In this document: in pieces, positions 17,363 to 26,435 of the stretch
How the letters are laid out: every line of letters begins with the position of its first letter
Position numbering within the stretch: position 1 is the first letter of the stretch
Assembly: GCF_021021415.1 (NCBI RefSeq)
Contig: NZ_JAINWJ010000052.1
Span: 1 to 63,022, forward strand
DNA length: 63,022 bases
From: Martelella mediterranea
GTDB lineage: Bacteria; Pseudomonadota; Alphaproteobacteria; Rhizobiales; Rhizobiaceae
Direction: 5' to 3'
Program-made: the position numbers and the translations under genes
The notes under the pieces: model-generated
Told to the model about the DNA's origin: nothing
Databases searched by the model: none
Seen by the model: the letters and a program-made list of their open reading frames with translations, nothing else

Positions 17363-18439
17363 TTAAACAAGCTGCTCCAGCGCACGGATGACCATCTCTC
17401 GCGTCACCGGCCCCGGTTCGTTATAGATGATCTCTCCCGGTCGGCAGGCGCGCTCGGCAATGATAGACAACTTTTCGGGCGTCACGTCCGCGATGCCGAT
17501 CTCGGCAAGGTGCGTCGGCAGACCTGCCCGCAGCATGAATGTCCGCACGCGGTCATACTCATCCATGTCTCCTTGCATTAGAAGTCCCGTCAAAATGCCG
17601 ATCGCAACCTTCTCGCCATGCAGGTAGTGGTGGACCTCATCGAGCTGGCTCAGGCCATGATGGACAGCATGGGCGGTGGCCACGCCGCCGGATTCGAAGC
17701 CCAGCCCGGACAATAGGATATTGGCCTCGACAATGCTCTCAAGCGCCGGGCTGACCTCGCCGCGCGCGCAATCCGCCAGCGCCTCCACCCCACAGGTCAT
17801 GATCGTCTCGCGGCAGGTCGCGGCGATGGTGTAGGCAAGCGAAATCCCAGGCAGACCGAGGCAATTGTTGGCGCCGCTCCTTTCGCAGGAAGCGGCCTCG
17901 TACCAGGTCGCCAGCGCATCAGCGATACCTGCCGCAAGAAAGCGCGGCGGCGCCTTGGCGATGATCGCGGTATCCACCAGAACCAGATCGGGATTGCGCG
18001 GCAGGAAGCGGTCATGAGAAACCGAGCCATCGGGATTGTAGACCACCGAAAGTGCGGAACAGGGCGCATCCGAGGCGGCGATCGTGGGCACGATCATCAC
18101 CGGCAACGACAGATCGTCGGCGACCGACTTGGCGGTATCAAGCGCCTTGCCGCCGCCCATGCCGACGATGACGCCGGCCGAAACCTCCCGCGCCTGCGCC
18201 CCTGCCTCGGCAATCGCATCCAGCGAGCACTCGCCGGCGAAGCGGACAAGCGTGGCCCGCCCTTTGGCAAGATGCGACCGCAGTTCGGGAGCGAACCGGT
18301 CATAGACGCCGGCATCCAGCAGGATCAACGCATGCGGCGCAAAACCCTCGATCTCTCGATCGAGACGTTCCAGCGCGCCCGGTCCCTGGATATAGCGGCC
18401 GGGAAAGCGGATACCTTTGAGCACGTTACCAGCAGACAT
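17363..18439 (-). CDS. Glycerol dehydrogenase-like iron-containing alcohol dehydrogenase
   Basis: A 358-residue member of the GldA branch of group III alcohol dehydrogenases (polyol or hydroxyketone oxidoreduction with NAD). The NAD loop GVIVGMGGGKALDTAKSVAD is clear, as are metal ligands in GIADALATWYEA (Asp), ATAHAVHHG (His) and HYLHGEKVAIG (His). The start overlaps the end of the upstream SDR gene by 14 bases, which marks a translationally coupled operon. It is the last gene of the unit that begins with the importer at 22712. The natural substrate may be a polyol other than glycerol. Confidence 0.82.
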   Translation of the reverse strand: MSAGNVLKGIRFPGRYIQGPGALERLDREIEGFAPHALILLDAGVYDRFAPELRSHLAKGRATLVRFAGECSLDAIAEAGAQAREVSAGVIVGMGGGKALDTAKSVADDLSLPVMIVPTIAASDAPCSALSVVYNPDGSVSHDRFLPRNPDLVLVDTAIIAKAPPRFLAAGIADALATWYEAASCERSGANNCLGLPGISLAYTIAATCRETIMTCGVEALADCARGEVSPALESIVEANILLSGLGFESGGVATAHAVHHGLSQLDEVHHYLHGEKVAIGILTGLLMQGDMDEYDRVRTFMLRAGLPTHLAEIGIADVTPEKLSIIAERACRPGEIIYNEPGPVTREMVIRALEQLV

Positions 18440-19193
18440 AGCCACCATCCGCCAATACGATTGAACCGGTCATCAGGCTTGCGGCATCGCTCGCCAGAAA
18501 AAGAACGACGGAGGCCACTTCGTCGGGGCGGCCCATCCGGCCCATCGGCGTGCCGCCGATCCAGTGCCGATACATCACTTCGTCCTCATAGACATAGGCG
18601 TTCATTTCGGTCTCGATATAGGTCGGGGCGACCGCGTTGACACGAACGCCGCGCGCGCCCCATTCGGCCGCCAGCGAGCGCGTCAGGTGATGAACGCCGG
18701 CCTTCGAGGCATTGTAGTTTGCCTGTTCCTGCGGACGATTGACGATTACGGCCGACATCGACCCAACATTGACGATCGAGCCCTTCTTGTTCTCCAGCAT
18801 CTCGCGCCCAAAGGCGCGGCAGCACCAAAACAGGCCGTTGAGATTGACGTCGATGACCTTGTTCCAGGTCTCGTCCGACATGGTTTCTGCGGGCTCGTTG
18901 GAAATCGCGATCCCGGCATTGTTGACCAGGATGTCGAGACCACCGGATGCCGCCACGGCCTGAGCCGCGGCATCCACGGCGCGCGGATCGGCAACATCAA
19001 GCGCCATTGCCTCGGCTGAAAAGCCCTTCTCCGAAAGCGTTTTCGCCATCGGCTCCGCGGCGGAGCCAAGATCGGTCAGGATCACATGGGCGCCGGCCTC
19101 GGCCAGAGCCTCGGCGATAGCGGCACCGATGCCGCGCGCGGCCCCAGTGACGAGGGCCCTGCGGCCCTTCAATGAAAAACGATCCATATACAT
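18426..19193 (-). CDS. SDR-family oxidoreductase
   Basis: A 255-residue classical short-chain dehydrogenase: TGAARGIGAA cofactor loop, NNAGIA, catalytic Ser in VNVGSMSA and the Tyr-x3-Lys of YNASKAG, with the C-terminal GSIVLADGGY. Members typically oxidise a sugar or polyol hydroxyl with NAD(P). The ATG at 19193 (MYMDRFSL) sits just after the permease gene; an in-frame ATG two codons later is equally possible. It is part of the importer operon and so probably acts on the imported compound. Confidence 0.85.
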   Translation of the reverse strand: MYMDRFSLKGRRALVTGAARGIGAAIAEALAEAGAHVILTDLGSAAEPMAKTLSEKGFSAEAMALDVADPRAVDAAAQAVAASGGLDILVNNAGIAISNEPAETMSDETWNKVIDVNLNGLFWCCRAFGREMLENKKGSIVNVGSMSAVIVNRPQEQANYNASKAGVHHLTRSLAAEWGARGVRVNAVAPTYIETEMNAYVYEDEVMYRHWIGGTPMGRMGRPDEVASVVLFLASDAASLMTGSIVLADGGYVCW

Positions 19194-19204
19194 TTCGGTT
19201 ACTC

Positions 19205-20170
19205 TCAACGGCGAAGGGCTGCTGTGCCATACTGCAGAAGCATGGCGATGATGATGATGACGCCCATGAAGACCTGCTGGTGATAGCCGGGCACATGGGC
19301 AAGGTTCATGAGGTTCGAGATCACGCCGAGGATGCATACACCGATGAAGGTGTTGATTGCCCCGCCGCGTCCGCCAAGCAGGCTTGCGCCGCCGATCACC
19401 ACGGCGGCGATCGCATCAAGCTCCGCGCCGACCGAAATGGTGGCCGAGCCGATTCCGGTGCGGCTGGAGGAGATGACGCCCGCCAGCGCCGCCAGAATAC
19501 CGGAAATGACGTAGACCGAAACCTCATAGCGCGCGATCGAAATGCCCGACAGACGAACGGCCTCCGCGTTGGAGCCAACCGCTTTGACCATGCGGCCGAA
19601 GCGGGTATAGGTCAGCACCAGCCCCGCGATCACGAACACAGCCACCATCAGGATTACCGGATAGGGAACGCCGGCAAGGCTGCCGACGCCGAAGCCGGTG
19701 ATCAAGTCGCCTGCCGAGCCCATGCGGATCGGCTGGCCGTTCGACGCGATCAGCGCCGCGCCGCGCGCGATCGTCATGACCGCAAGCGTGGTAACGAAGG
19801 GCGGCAGGCGCAGGAGGGCGACCAGCAGGCCGGATAACAGGCCGCAGGCGGCGCCAACGATGATCACCATGCCGATTGCCGCGCCCGTTCCGTATTGCTG
19901 CACGATGATGGCCGATGTCACGCTGCCCAAGGCCGCCACCGAACCGACAGAAAGGTCGATGCCGCGGGTCAGGATCACAAACAGCATGCCGACCGAGATC
20001 AGACCGATGCCGGAGACCTGGCGCAACACGTTGAAAAGGTTGCGCTGGCTGAGAAAGACGTCGGACATCGATGTCGCAAAGATCAGCAGCACGACCAGCA
20101 TCAGCGCGGGGCCGATGCTGTGGAGAAGCGCCGAGAACCGGGCAATGGGAGAGGTTTTTTCTTGTATCAT
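19205..20170 (-). CDS. Ribose-type sugar ABC transporter permease
   Basis: A 321-residue inner-membrane permease of the RbsC/XylH family with about ten helices. The family motif GLISVGMLFVILTRGIDLSVGSVAALG is split here by the usual loop, and GRMVKAVGSNAEAVRLSGI is the cytoplasmic loop that contacts the ATPase. The start at 20170 follows the ATPase stop by four bases. It works with the neighbouring ATPase and binding protein to import a monosaccharide or polyol. Confidence 0.9.
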   Translation of the reverse strand: MIQEKTSPIARFSALLHSIGPALMLVVLLIFATSMSDVFLSQRNLFNVLRQVSGIGLISVGMLFVILTRGIDLSVGSVAALGSVTSAIIVQQYGTGAAIGMVIIVGAACGLLSGLLVALLRLPPFVTTLAVMTIARGAALIASNGQPIRMGSAGDLITGFGVGSLAGVPYPVILMVAVFVIAGLVLTYTRFGRMVKAVGSNAEAVRLSGISIARYEVSVYVISGILAALAGVISSSRTGIGSATISVGAELDAIAAVVIGGASLLGGRGGAINTFIGVCILGVISNLMNLAHVPGYHQQVFMGVIIIIAMLLQYGTAALRR

Positions 20171-20174
20171 CGGC

Positions 20175-21689
20175 TCACACGGTCGTTTGGGCAGGCGCGA
20201 CACCTTGAGCAGCGCCCGACATCGCGAGTTTGAGGAGGTTTTCTTCTGAAAAGTCGTCCGGGAACAATTCACCGGTCATCACGCCTTCGCGCATCACCAG
20301 GATGCGATCGCAAAGTCCGAACAGTTCGTGGTGCTCCGAGGATACCACCAGCACCGCCCGGCCTTCGGCGGCGAGTTGCTTGATCAACGCGTAGATTTCG
20401 GATTTGGCGCCGACATCGACGCCGCGCGTTGGCTCGTCGAAGATCAGCAATTCCACATCGGCGTGAAACCATTTGGCCAGCACGACCTTTTGCTGATTGC
20501 CGCCCGACAGGCTGGAAACCGGCGCATCCGGGCCGTCGGATTTGAGGCGGATGCGGCGGGCGAGTTCCAGCACCGTATCACGCTCCGCCTTGCGGCGGAT
20601 GATCCCAAGCGCCGTGGTGAGCGGCGACAGCCGCGCCATCGTGGCGTTGACCCGGATCGCCATGTCGAGCAGCACGCCCTGATCCTTGCGGCTTTCCGGC
20701 GCAAGCCCGATGCCGGCGGCAACCGCGTCCTTCGGCTGGCCGAGCCGGAGGCGCTTGCCCTTCATGTAGATTGCGCCGCTATCGTGCCGGTCGGCGCCAT
20801 AGATCAGCCGAACCAGTTCGGTGCGGCCGGCGCCCACAAGGCCGCCAATGCCGACAATTTCGCCGGCGTGAACGGAGAAATTCGCGTCGGAGACAGCGCC
20901 AGTCCGGCCGAGGCCTTCGACGCGCAGGATCTCCTCGCCCACCGGGCGCTCAACATCGGCGCCGAAAAGATCGGACAGCGGGCGGCCCACCATCATGCGG
21001 ATCAGCCCGTCGGTATCGACATCGCCGCGCTCGACGGTCGCGACGCTTGCGCCATCCTTCAGAACGGTCATCCGATCGGAAATCTGCATGACCTCATCGA
21101 GCCGGTGGGAAATGTATATGATCGAAACGCCGCGGTCGCGCAGTTCTCCGATAATGGCAAGCAGACGCTGTGCATCCTGCACCGAAAGCACGGCCGTCGG
21201 TTCATCGAAAACCATGACGCGTGCCTTCTTCGACAGCGCCTTGGCGATCTCGACGATCTGCTGATGGGCAACCGAGAGCGACCCGGCCCGGGCATCCGGC
21301 CTGATATCAAACCCGAGATCGGCGATCAGCTTCGCCGCCCGTTTGTTGATATCGCCCCACCGGATGAAGCCCGGAAGCTCGCCCAGAAAAATGTTCTCGG
21401 CGACTGTGAGGTCGCCCGCAAGCGCCATCTCCTGGTGGATGATGGTGATGCCTTTTTCGATGGCATCCTGCGGACGGCTGAAGTGAACCGTCTCGCCATC
21501 AATCGCGATCTCGCCATGGGTCGGTATGTGCTCACCGCCCAGAACGCGGATGAGCGTGGATTTTCCCGCTCCGTTTTCACCCAGCAACGCGTGAATCTCG
21601 CCCGTCCGGAGCGTGAAGTCCACCCCCTCGAGCGCCTTCAGTCCGCCGAAGTGTTTGTGAATACCGTTGAGCGCAACGACATCCGTCAT
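20175..21689 (-). CDS. Ribose-type sugar ABC transporter ATPase
   Basis: A 504-residue duplicated ATPase of the RbsA/MglA family. The N-terminal half has Walker A GENGAGKSTLIRVLGG and Walker B VMVFDEPTAVL. The C-terminal half has the degenerate Walker A GGLVGAGRTELVRLIYG, signature LSGGNQQKVVLAKW and LLIFDEPTRGVDVG. The ATG at 21689 is supported by AAGGGG upstream. It energises the permease directly downstream. Confidence 0.92.
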   Translation of the reverse strand: MTDVVALNGIHKHFGGLKALEGVDFTLRTGEIHALLGENGAGKSTLIRVLGGEHIPTHGEIAIDGETVHFSRPQDAIEKGITIIHQEMALAGDLTVAENIFLGELPGFIRWGDINKRAAKLIADLGFDIRPDARAGSLSVAHQQIVEIAKALSKKARVMVFDEPTAVLSVQDAQRLLAIIGELRDRGVSIIYISHRLDEVMQISDRMTVLKDGASVATVERGDVDTDGLIRMMVGRPLSDLFGADVERPVGEEILRVEGLGRTGAVSDANFSVHAGEIVGIGGLVGAGRTELVRLIYGADRHDSGAIYMKGKRLRLGQPKDAVAAGIGLAPESRKDQGVLLDMAIRVNATMARLSPLTTALGIIRRKAERDTVLELARRIRLKSDGPDAPVSSLSGGNQQKVVLAKWFHADVELLIFDEPTRGVDVGAKSEIYALIKQLAAEGRAVLVVSSEHHELFGLCDRILVMREGVMTGELFPDDFSEENLLKLAMSGAAQGVAPAQTTV

Positions 21690-21740
21690 CACTTTCCCCT
21701 TCACGTGGCCGGAGGGCGGAGACCGCCCTCCGGAGCGAAC

Positions 21741-22712
21741 TCAGAATACCGAGTTTTCGTCGTAATACTGGTCGACATTGTCCTGGGTGATGGCGGCCGG
21801 CGTGGTATAGGTCACCTTCGGCGTATTTTCATCCAGCGAACCGTCAATGGCCTGCTTGGCGATATCGACGGCGGTGGTGGCGACGACGCGCGGGCTGTTG
21901 AGGCCGGTGGCGCCATATTCGCCTTCCTTGATCAGTTCGAGCGCCTCGCGCTGGCCGTCGGCGGCCGCAACCAGCAGCACATCGTTTTCCAGCCCCTGGG
22001 CGCGCAGGGCATTGCGGGCGCCAAGCAGCATGGAATCGTTTTCGCCGAGCACGACATTGACGTCCGGATTGGCCGTCAGGATGTCTTCCATGGCGGTGAG
22101 GCCACCCTCATTGCCCCAGTTGCCCCAGCCCTGGCCGACGATTTCGAAGCTCGCCTTGCCGCCATTGCGCAGTTGGCCTTCAATCAGGCCGGCGAGCACG
22201 CCGAGACGACGCTCCTGGCCGACTTCATTGCCCTGATCGCCGGAAAGTAACGCGATCTTCAGGTCCTCGCCCTTGGTCTGGTCGGCGAGCCACTGGCCGA
22301 CGAGCTGGCCGTTCTGGGTATTGGACGACTGCACCAGGGTGACGATATTGGCCGACGGATCGATGGTGGAGTCGATCGCGATCACTTTGACGCCGGCGGC
22401 GGCGGCGGCGTTAACGGCAGGTACAAGGCCCTGGCTGTCGCGCACATTGATGATCAGTGCATCAACGCCCTGCGCGACCATATCCTCGACATCGGCAACC
22501 TGCTTGTTGAGGTCATCGCCGGCATCGGCCGACACGGTCTTGCAGCCGATTTCCTCGGCATATTCACGAGCATACTGCTCCTGGGCGGCAAAGTAGGGCG
22601 CGCCGAGCGTCTTCATCGAAATGCCGATCAGGCAGTCGTCCTGCGCCTGTGCGGAACCGGCAAGCGCAGCCATGGCCGCAGTCGCCAAAAGAGCGAGATT
22701 GAACGTCTTCAT
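21741..22712 (-). CDS. Sugar ABC transporter substrate-binding protein
   Basis: A 323-residue periplasmic binding protein of the RbsB type. The signal peptide MKTFNLALLATAAMAALAGS ends at AQA before QDDCLIGISM. The two-lobe fold is seen in TLGAPYFAAQEQYAREYAEE, DALIINVRDSQGLVPAV and GENDSMLLGARNAL. GGAGGAAATCA precedes the ATG. It is the first gene of a five-gene operon (importer, SDR, GldA-like) and lies 50 bases from a palindromic operator. Ligand identity cannot be read; sugars or polyols are usual. Confidence 0.9.
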   Translation of the reverse strand: MKTFNLALLATAAMAALAGSAQAQDDCLIGISMKTLGAPYFAAQEQYAREYAEEIGCKTVSADAGDDLNKQVADVEDMVAQGVDALIINVRDSQGLVPAVNAAAAAGVKVIAIDSTIDPSANIVTLVQSSNTQNGQLVGQWLADQTKGEDLKIALLSGDQGNEVGQERRLGVLAGLIEGQLRNGGKASFEIVGQGWGNWGNEGGLTAMEDILTANPDVNVVLGENDSMLLGARNALRAQGLENDVLLVAAADGQREALELIKEGEYGATGLNSPRVVATTAVDIAKQAIDGSLDENTPKVTYTTPAAITQDNVDQYYDENSVF

Positions 22713-22760
22713 TGATTTCCTCCTGACATAAAGGGCCCCGTCCTCACGGCGCTCCCATAT

Positions 22761-22777
22761 ATGTAGTTAAATTACAT
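22761..22777 (+). promoter_or_regulatory. RpiR-type operator 1
   Basis: ATGTAGTTAAATTACAT, an imperfect palindrome lying between the importer operon and the RpiR gene. A nearly identical copy is at 27912-27928 and a variant at 27810-27822. The pattern TGTA-GTT-N-AATTACA resembles published HexR/RpiR operators. Binding by the RpiR protein encoded next door is inferred. Confidence 0.6.
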
Positions 22778-22852
22778 AAATTCGGCATCGTCAAGCGGAT
22801 GCGCTACATATTCGAGGAAATTATGGGCAAATTGGCTAGTAAAACTACCAAA

Positions 22853-23728
22853 TCAATCGATTCTGCCGCTCCGAAGCCGCGCAAGGGTGGCCTTCATCTG
22901 ACGCAGGCGCTCATGATGCGCGCCATCGCGCCGCAGGCTGACCGCGGTTGCCAGGATGTCGATGACGACGAGGTGGGAAAGCCTTGATACTGTGGGCGTG
23001 TAGAGGTCTGTATTTTCAAGCGTTTCGACCATGAGCACGACGTCGCAATGCTCGAGCATGGAGGTTTCGTGCCCCGTGAGCGCGATCGTGCTTGCGCCCC
23101 GCGCGCGCGCAACCATCAGCGCCTCGCGAACCTCACGGGTGTTACCGGTGTTGGAAATAGCAACCGCGACATCGCCGGCACCCAGCATGTCGGCGGTCAT
23201 GAACATCTGGTGGGCATCAGTCGGCGCGCCGCAGGGACAGCCAAACAGCGGAAATTTCTGCTGCGCGTCCAGCGCGACGATACCGGAAGCACCGACGCCG
23301 AAGAACTCGATTCTCCTGGCGTCCGAGAGCAGCTTCACCGCTGCTTCGACATGCTCGGCTTTCAGCCGGCCCTGCGCCCAGTTCAGATTGGAAAGATTGT
23401 AGTCGAACACCTTGGTGATGATGGTCGCCAGATCGTCCTCCGACGATATCGCCGTATGCGAGGTGGTGCGGGCGAAGGCGAGCGAACGGGCAAGCCAGGC
23501 GCGCATGTCGCGATATCCCTTGCACCCGATCGCCGTGCAGAAGCGAATGACGGTCGGCTCGCTGACGCCTGCCGCTTCGGCAAGGTTGGCGAGCGTCATG
23601 TTCACCGCCTCGGCAGGACGATCGAGGACGATATCGGCAACCCTGCTGTCTGACTTCCGCAGTCCGGGTTTGGCGCGGACGATCAACTCCAGCAGGTTGT
23701 CATCCGTGTGGGATGCCCTCTGATCCAT
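22853..23728 (-). CDS. RpiR-family transcriptional regulator
   Basis: A 291-residue regulator with an N-terminal HTH_6 domain (SDSRVADIVLDRPAEAVNMT ... AGVSEPTVIRFCTAIGCKGY) and a C-terminal SIS sugar-phosphate-binding domain (IEFFGVGASGIVALD, AVAISNTGNTREVREALMVA). AAGGAG before the ATG at 23728 fixes the start, which lies inside the end of the upstream lactonase-like gene, so it is the last gene of the enzyme operon. Family members sense phosphosugars. Three matching palindromes in front of this operon, the importer and the kinase gene make it the likely local regulator. Confidence 0.88.
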   Translation of the reverse strand: MDQRASHTDDNLLELIVRAKPGLRKSDSRVADIVLDRPAEAVNMTLANLAEAAGVSEPTVIRFCTAIGCKGYRDMRAWLARSLAFARTTSHTAISSEDDLATIITKVFDYNLSNLNWAQGRLKAEHVEAAVKLLSDARRIEFFGVGASGIVALDAQQKFPLFGCPCGAPTDAHQMFMTADMLGAGDVAVAISNTGNTREVREALMVARARGASTIALTGHETSMLEHCDVVLMVETLENTDLYTPTVSRLSHLVVIDILATAVSLRRDGAHHERLRQMKATLARLRSGRID

Positions 23729-24563
23729 GGCGTGCTCCTTCGTGGCCGGGCACGATCCGGAGCGTCTTCCCAAGGGCGGGCTTCACGATGGCGGGGCGAG
23801 GCGTCACCCGCGCGGCCGCGTCGATTTTCTGCGGATCGAGCGTGTTGAACGCGAACATACCAAAATGATGCGGCACGAGGTAGGGGGTATGGCGGGCAAG
23901 CGCAACCGCCTCGTCCAGGTGGAAGTTGCCCGGAATGCCAGCAGCCAGGCGCCTGGCATCGCGGCCGTTCACCGGCAGCAGCGCAATATCAGGCGCGAAG
24001 GCGGCAAGGGCGGCGTCGAGCCCCTCGAACGGAATGCTGTCGCCCGAATGGTAAATCCTGAGCCGCCCGGAAGCGATGCCGTAACCAAGGAAGACATGAC
24101 GCCCCGCTTCGTCACGCTCCAGGGCTTCGTGCGCGGCGGGGAAGACGGTCAGTTCCAACCCTGGCAGCGGCTCGAACACCTCGCCGGCATCGACCGGCAC
24201 GAGATTGGCCCCCTCGCCTATCCGCTCGCGGGCAACGCTTGCGCGCGCCGCCGGAACAACGAAGGCAAGGTCGGGAAAGCGTGCGGCGAGCGGCGCGAGC
24301 GTTCCGGGATCCATATGATCGGTATGGGCGTGGGTAACCAACACCAGATCCGGGCGCGGCAGGTCCTCCACAAGGATCGGCGGCGCAGCCATGCGCTTGT
24401 GATCATTCTTGGCGCCGGCATATTTCATCGCCAGGGAATCCGAAAGATAGGGATCGATCAGGACCCGGTGTGCGCCGGTCTCGATCCAGAACCCCGCCTG
24501 GCCGAGCCAGAAAAGCCCCGGCGATCCTCTCTGCGGAAATCCCGAAACCGCTTCAAGCCTCAT
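23700..24563 (-). CDS. Metallo-beta-lactamase-fold hydrolase, UlaG-like
   Basis: A 287-residue MBL-fold protein. The metal site is visible as THAHTDHMD, with later His ligands in FPAAHEALE and PHHFGMFAF and the Asp in YHSGDSIPF. The opening LFWLGQAGFWIET is typical of the UlaG (L-ascorbate 6-phosphate lactonase) branch. In this catabolic operon, lactone or phosphate-ester hydrolysis is a reasonable guess. It overlaps both neighbours by a few bases. Confidence 0.75.
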   Translation of the reverse strand: MRLEAVSGFPQRGSPGLFWLGQAGFWIETGAHRVLIDPYLSDSLAMKYAGAKNDHKRMAAPPILVEDLPRPDLVLVTHAHTDHMDPGTLAPLAARFPDLAFVVPAARASVARERIGEGANLVPVDAGEVFEPLPGLELTVFPAAHEALERDEAGRHVFLGYGIASGRLRIYHSGDSIPFEGLDAALAAFAPDIALLPVNGRDARRLAAGIPGNFHLDEAVALARHTPYLVPHHFGMFAFNTLDPQKIDAAARVTPRPAIVKPALGKTLRIVPGHEGARHGSEGIPHG

Positions 24564-25485
24564 GATGAACCAGAACCTCCAGAAGTCCGGCGACCGCGCC
24601 CTGCGTCGCGCGCGCGACCGATTCCACCGTAAAGCCGCCGATATGGCTCGTCAGCATCACCCGGGGATGGCGCAGAAGCGGCGTCAGCTCCGGCGGCTCG
24701 CGGTCGAAGGCATCGGTGGCATAGGCGGCAACCTGCCCGCTTTCGAGTGCGGCCATCATGGCATCGGGCGCTATCAGCTTCTCACGCGCGGTATTGACGA
24801 TGACCACGCCCGGCGCAAGCCGTTCGATCTCGCCAGCGCCAATGATCGGCTCCGCCTGCGCGGGAACATGCAGACTGACGATCTCGGCGTCGAGAAGCGC
24901 CGCGTTGAGATCGCAGCGTCGAAAGGCCGGATGGACGAGACGATCGTCCGGCGCAAAGGGATCGTAACCGCGCACATTGGCGCCAAGCGCGAGGCAGAAC
25001 TCCGCAAACGCGACGCCGATCGCGCCAAGACCGACCACGGCAACTTCGGCCCCATGAATTTCGCGTCCGATCCGGCGCGGCCAGTGACCCGCCGCCACGC
25101 CCATATGCGTGGGAACGAGATCCCTGAGCCCGGCAAGCGCAAAGGCCAGCGCCAATTCTGCAACGCCGCGGGCATTTGCGCCGGCGGCGCGCTGGACGGC
25201 GATGCCCCTCGCCTCGATTTCCGGCATCGGCAAATTATCGACCCCGGTGCCGTTGCGGCTGATGACCCGAAGATCGCGCGCCGCTTCGATGACGGCGGGC
25301 GAAACCGCCTCGACGCCAGCAAGCCAGCCAACGCAGCCGGCAATGTTTTCGATCAGATCAGCCTCTCCCGGCATCTTGCCCGGAGTCGGGCAGACGAGTT
25401 CAAAGCCTGCCCGCGTGAGCGGGGTAAGCTCCGGATGATCGCCCTTCGACAGCGACCGGGGCGTGATCAGAATGCGTCCGCTCAT
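24553..25485 (-). CDS. D-2-hydroxyacid dehydrogenase (PGDH-like)
   Basis: A 310-residue NAD-dependent D-isomer-specific 2-hydroxyacid dehydrogenase. The NAD fold is VAVVGLGAIGVAFAEFC; catalytic Arg lies in VISRNGTGVDN, Glu near FDREPPEL and His in LTSHIGGFT. It resembles 3-phosphoglycerate dehydrogenase but lacks the C-terminal regulatory ACT domain. The ATG at 25485 overlaps the preceding stop as ATGA. The substrate is probably a sugar acid or hydroxyacid made in this pathway. Confidence 0.82.
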   Translation of the reverse strand: MSGRILITPRSLSKGDHPELTPLTRAGFELVCPTPGKMPGEADLIENIAGCVGWLAGVEAVSPAVIEAARDLRVISRNGTGVDNLPMPEIEARGIAVQRAAGANARGVAELALAFALAGLRDLVPTHMGVAAGHWPRRIGREIHGAEVAVVGLGAIGVAFAEFCLALGANVRGYDPFAPDDRLVHPAFRRCDLNAALLDAEIVSLHVPAQAEPIIGAGEIERLAPGVVIVNTAREKLIAPDAMMAALESGQVAAYATDAFDREPPELTPLLRHPRVMLTSHIGGFTVESVARATQGAVAGLLEVLVHHEA

Positions 25486-26435
25486 GACCGCCCTGTCGCC
25501 TCCGCCGCAATGCGCGAAATTTCTTCGAAAGAGGGGCCGGAGACCGGTATCTCGATATCGAAAACCTCGGCGATCACCTGCGTCCAGCCGTGGATGAAAT
25601 AGGTCCAGCCATCCTCGATCTGCAGCTTCTTCCCATCCCGCTCCGCATTTGCCTGGTCGAGAAAGATCAGGTCGCCGCGATAATTGAGTTCCCAGACAAT
25701 TCCGTTTTGCGGAAACTGCGCGGCATCGGAAAGCGGCGAGCCCGGTGCATCCTTGCCAAGTCCCGTGGCGTTGATGACGAGACTGCCGGCGGGAAGCGCT
25801 GCAAGGATCGCGTCGTTTGCCGCAGGCTCCGGCGCAAGGTGATATTCGCAGACAACCCCGGTATCGATTTCCTCGTGAATCTCGCGGATATGGTCGAGGC
25901 GCGCGGCCGAGCGGTTGGAGACGATGATCCGAGAGGGACGGTTTTCGCCGCGTGCGCGCTGCATCAGGTGCCAGGTCAACGCGATCGTCGAACCGCCAGC
26001 GCCCATCGAAAACACAGCAGCGCCGGTTCTGGCGAAATGATCCGGCGGCAGGAAGCCATCGAGGGCGAGGCCGGAGGAGATCGGATCCTTGGCATCGCAT
26101 ATCAGCTTGCCGTCGCGCTTGGAAAGGCAGCTTGTCTCGCTCATCAGCCGGGCATGAGGCCCGATCTCGTCAAACATGTCTCTGGCTGCGGCATAAAGGT
26201 CGAGCTTGTGGGTCGTGACCAGCGCGCCGAGCGAAAGCGGATCATTCTTGATGAAATCGACCACGGCGCGATAATTCTCGACGCTGTCATGCGGGACGAG
26301 GTCGATACCCGCAATGTCGGCGTCGATCCCGAGATGACGCGCCCATTTCGGAAAAACCTTCATGATCGAAGATTTCCCCGTGGTGACGCCGATGAAGTAA
26401 AAGGTCGGCCGCGTAGCTGGCTTGAGCTCGATCAT
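25482..26435 (-). CDS. Shikimate dehydrogenase-like oxidoreductase
   Basis: A 317-residue AroE-fold protein. Recognisable parts are GALVTTHKLDLY (the catalytic Lys region), SCLSKRDGKLICDAKDPISS in place of the usual N-x-DG-x4-G-x-NTD, the NADP loop SMGAGGSTIALTWHLM and VINATGLGKDAPGSP. Divergence at the substrate site argues against a role in aromatic synthesis. AroE paralogues in catabolic operons act on quinate-, inositol- or sugar-acid-like compounds. It is coupled by ATGA overlaps at both ends. Confidence 0.75.
   Translation of the reverse strand: MIELKPATRPTFYFIGVTTGKSSIMKVFPKWARHLGIDADIAGIDLVPHDSVENYRAVVDFIKNDPLSLGALVTTHKLDLYAAARDMFDEIGPHARLMSETSCLSKRDGKLICDAKDPISSGLALDGFLPPDHFARTGAAVFSMGAGGSTIALTWHLMQRARGENRPSRIIVSNRSAARLDHIREIHEEIDTGVVCEYHLAPEPAANDAILAALPAGSLVINATGLGKDAPGSPLSDAAQFPQNGIVWELNYRGDLIFLDQANAERDGKKLQIEDGWTYFIHGWTQVIAEVFDIEIPVSGPSFEEISRIAAEATGRS

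Noticed and set aside
20328-22250. 640-codon plus-strand open frame opposite the sugar ATPase and binding protein
   Set aside because: A long antisense frame is expected in GC-rich DNA; the minus-strand genes have full domain matches and proper ribosome binding sites.
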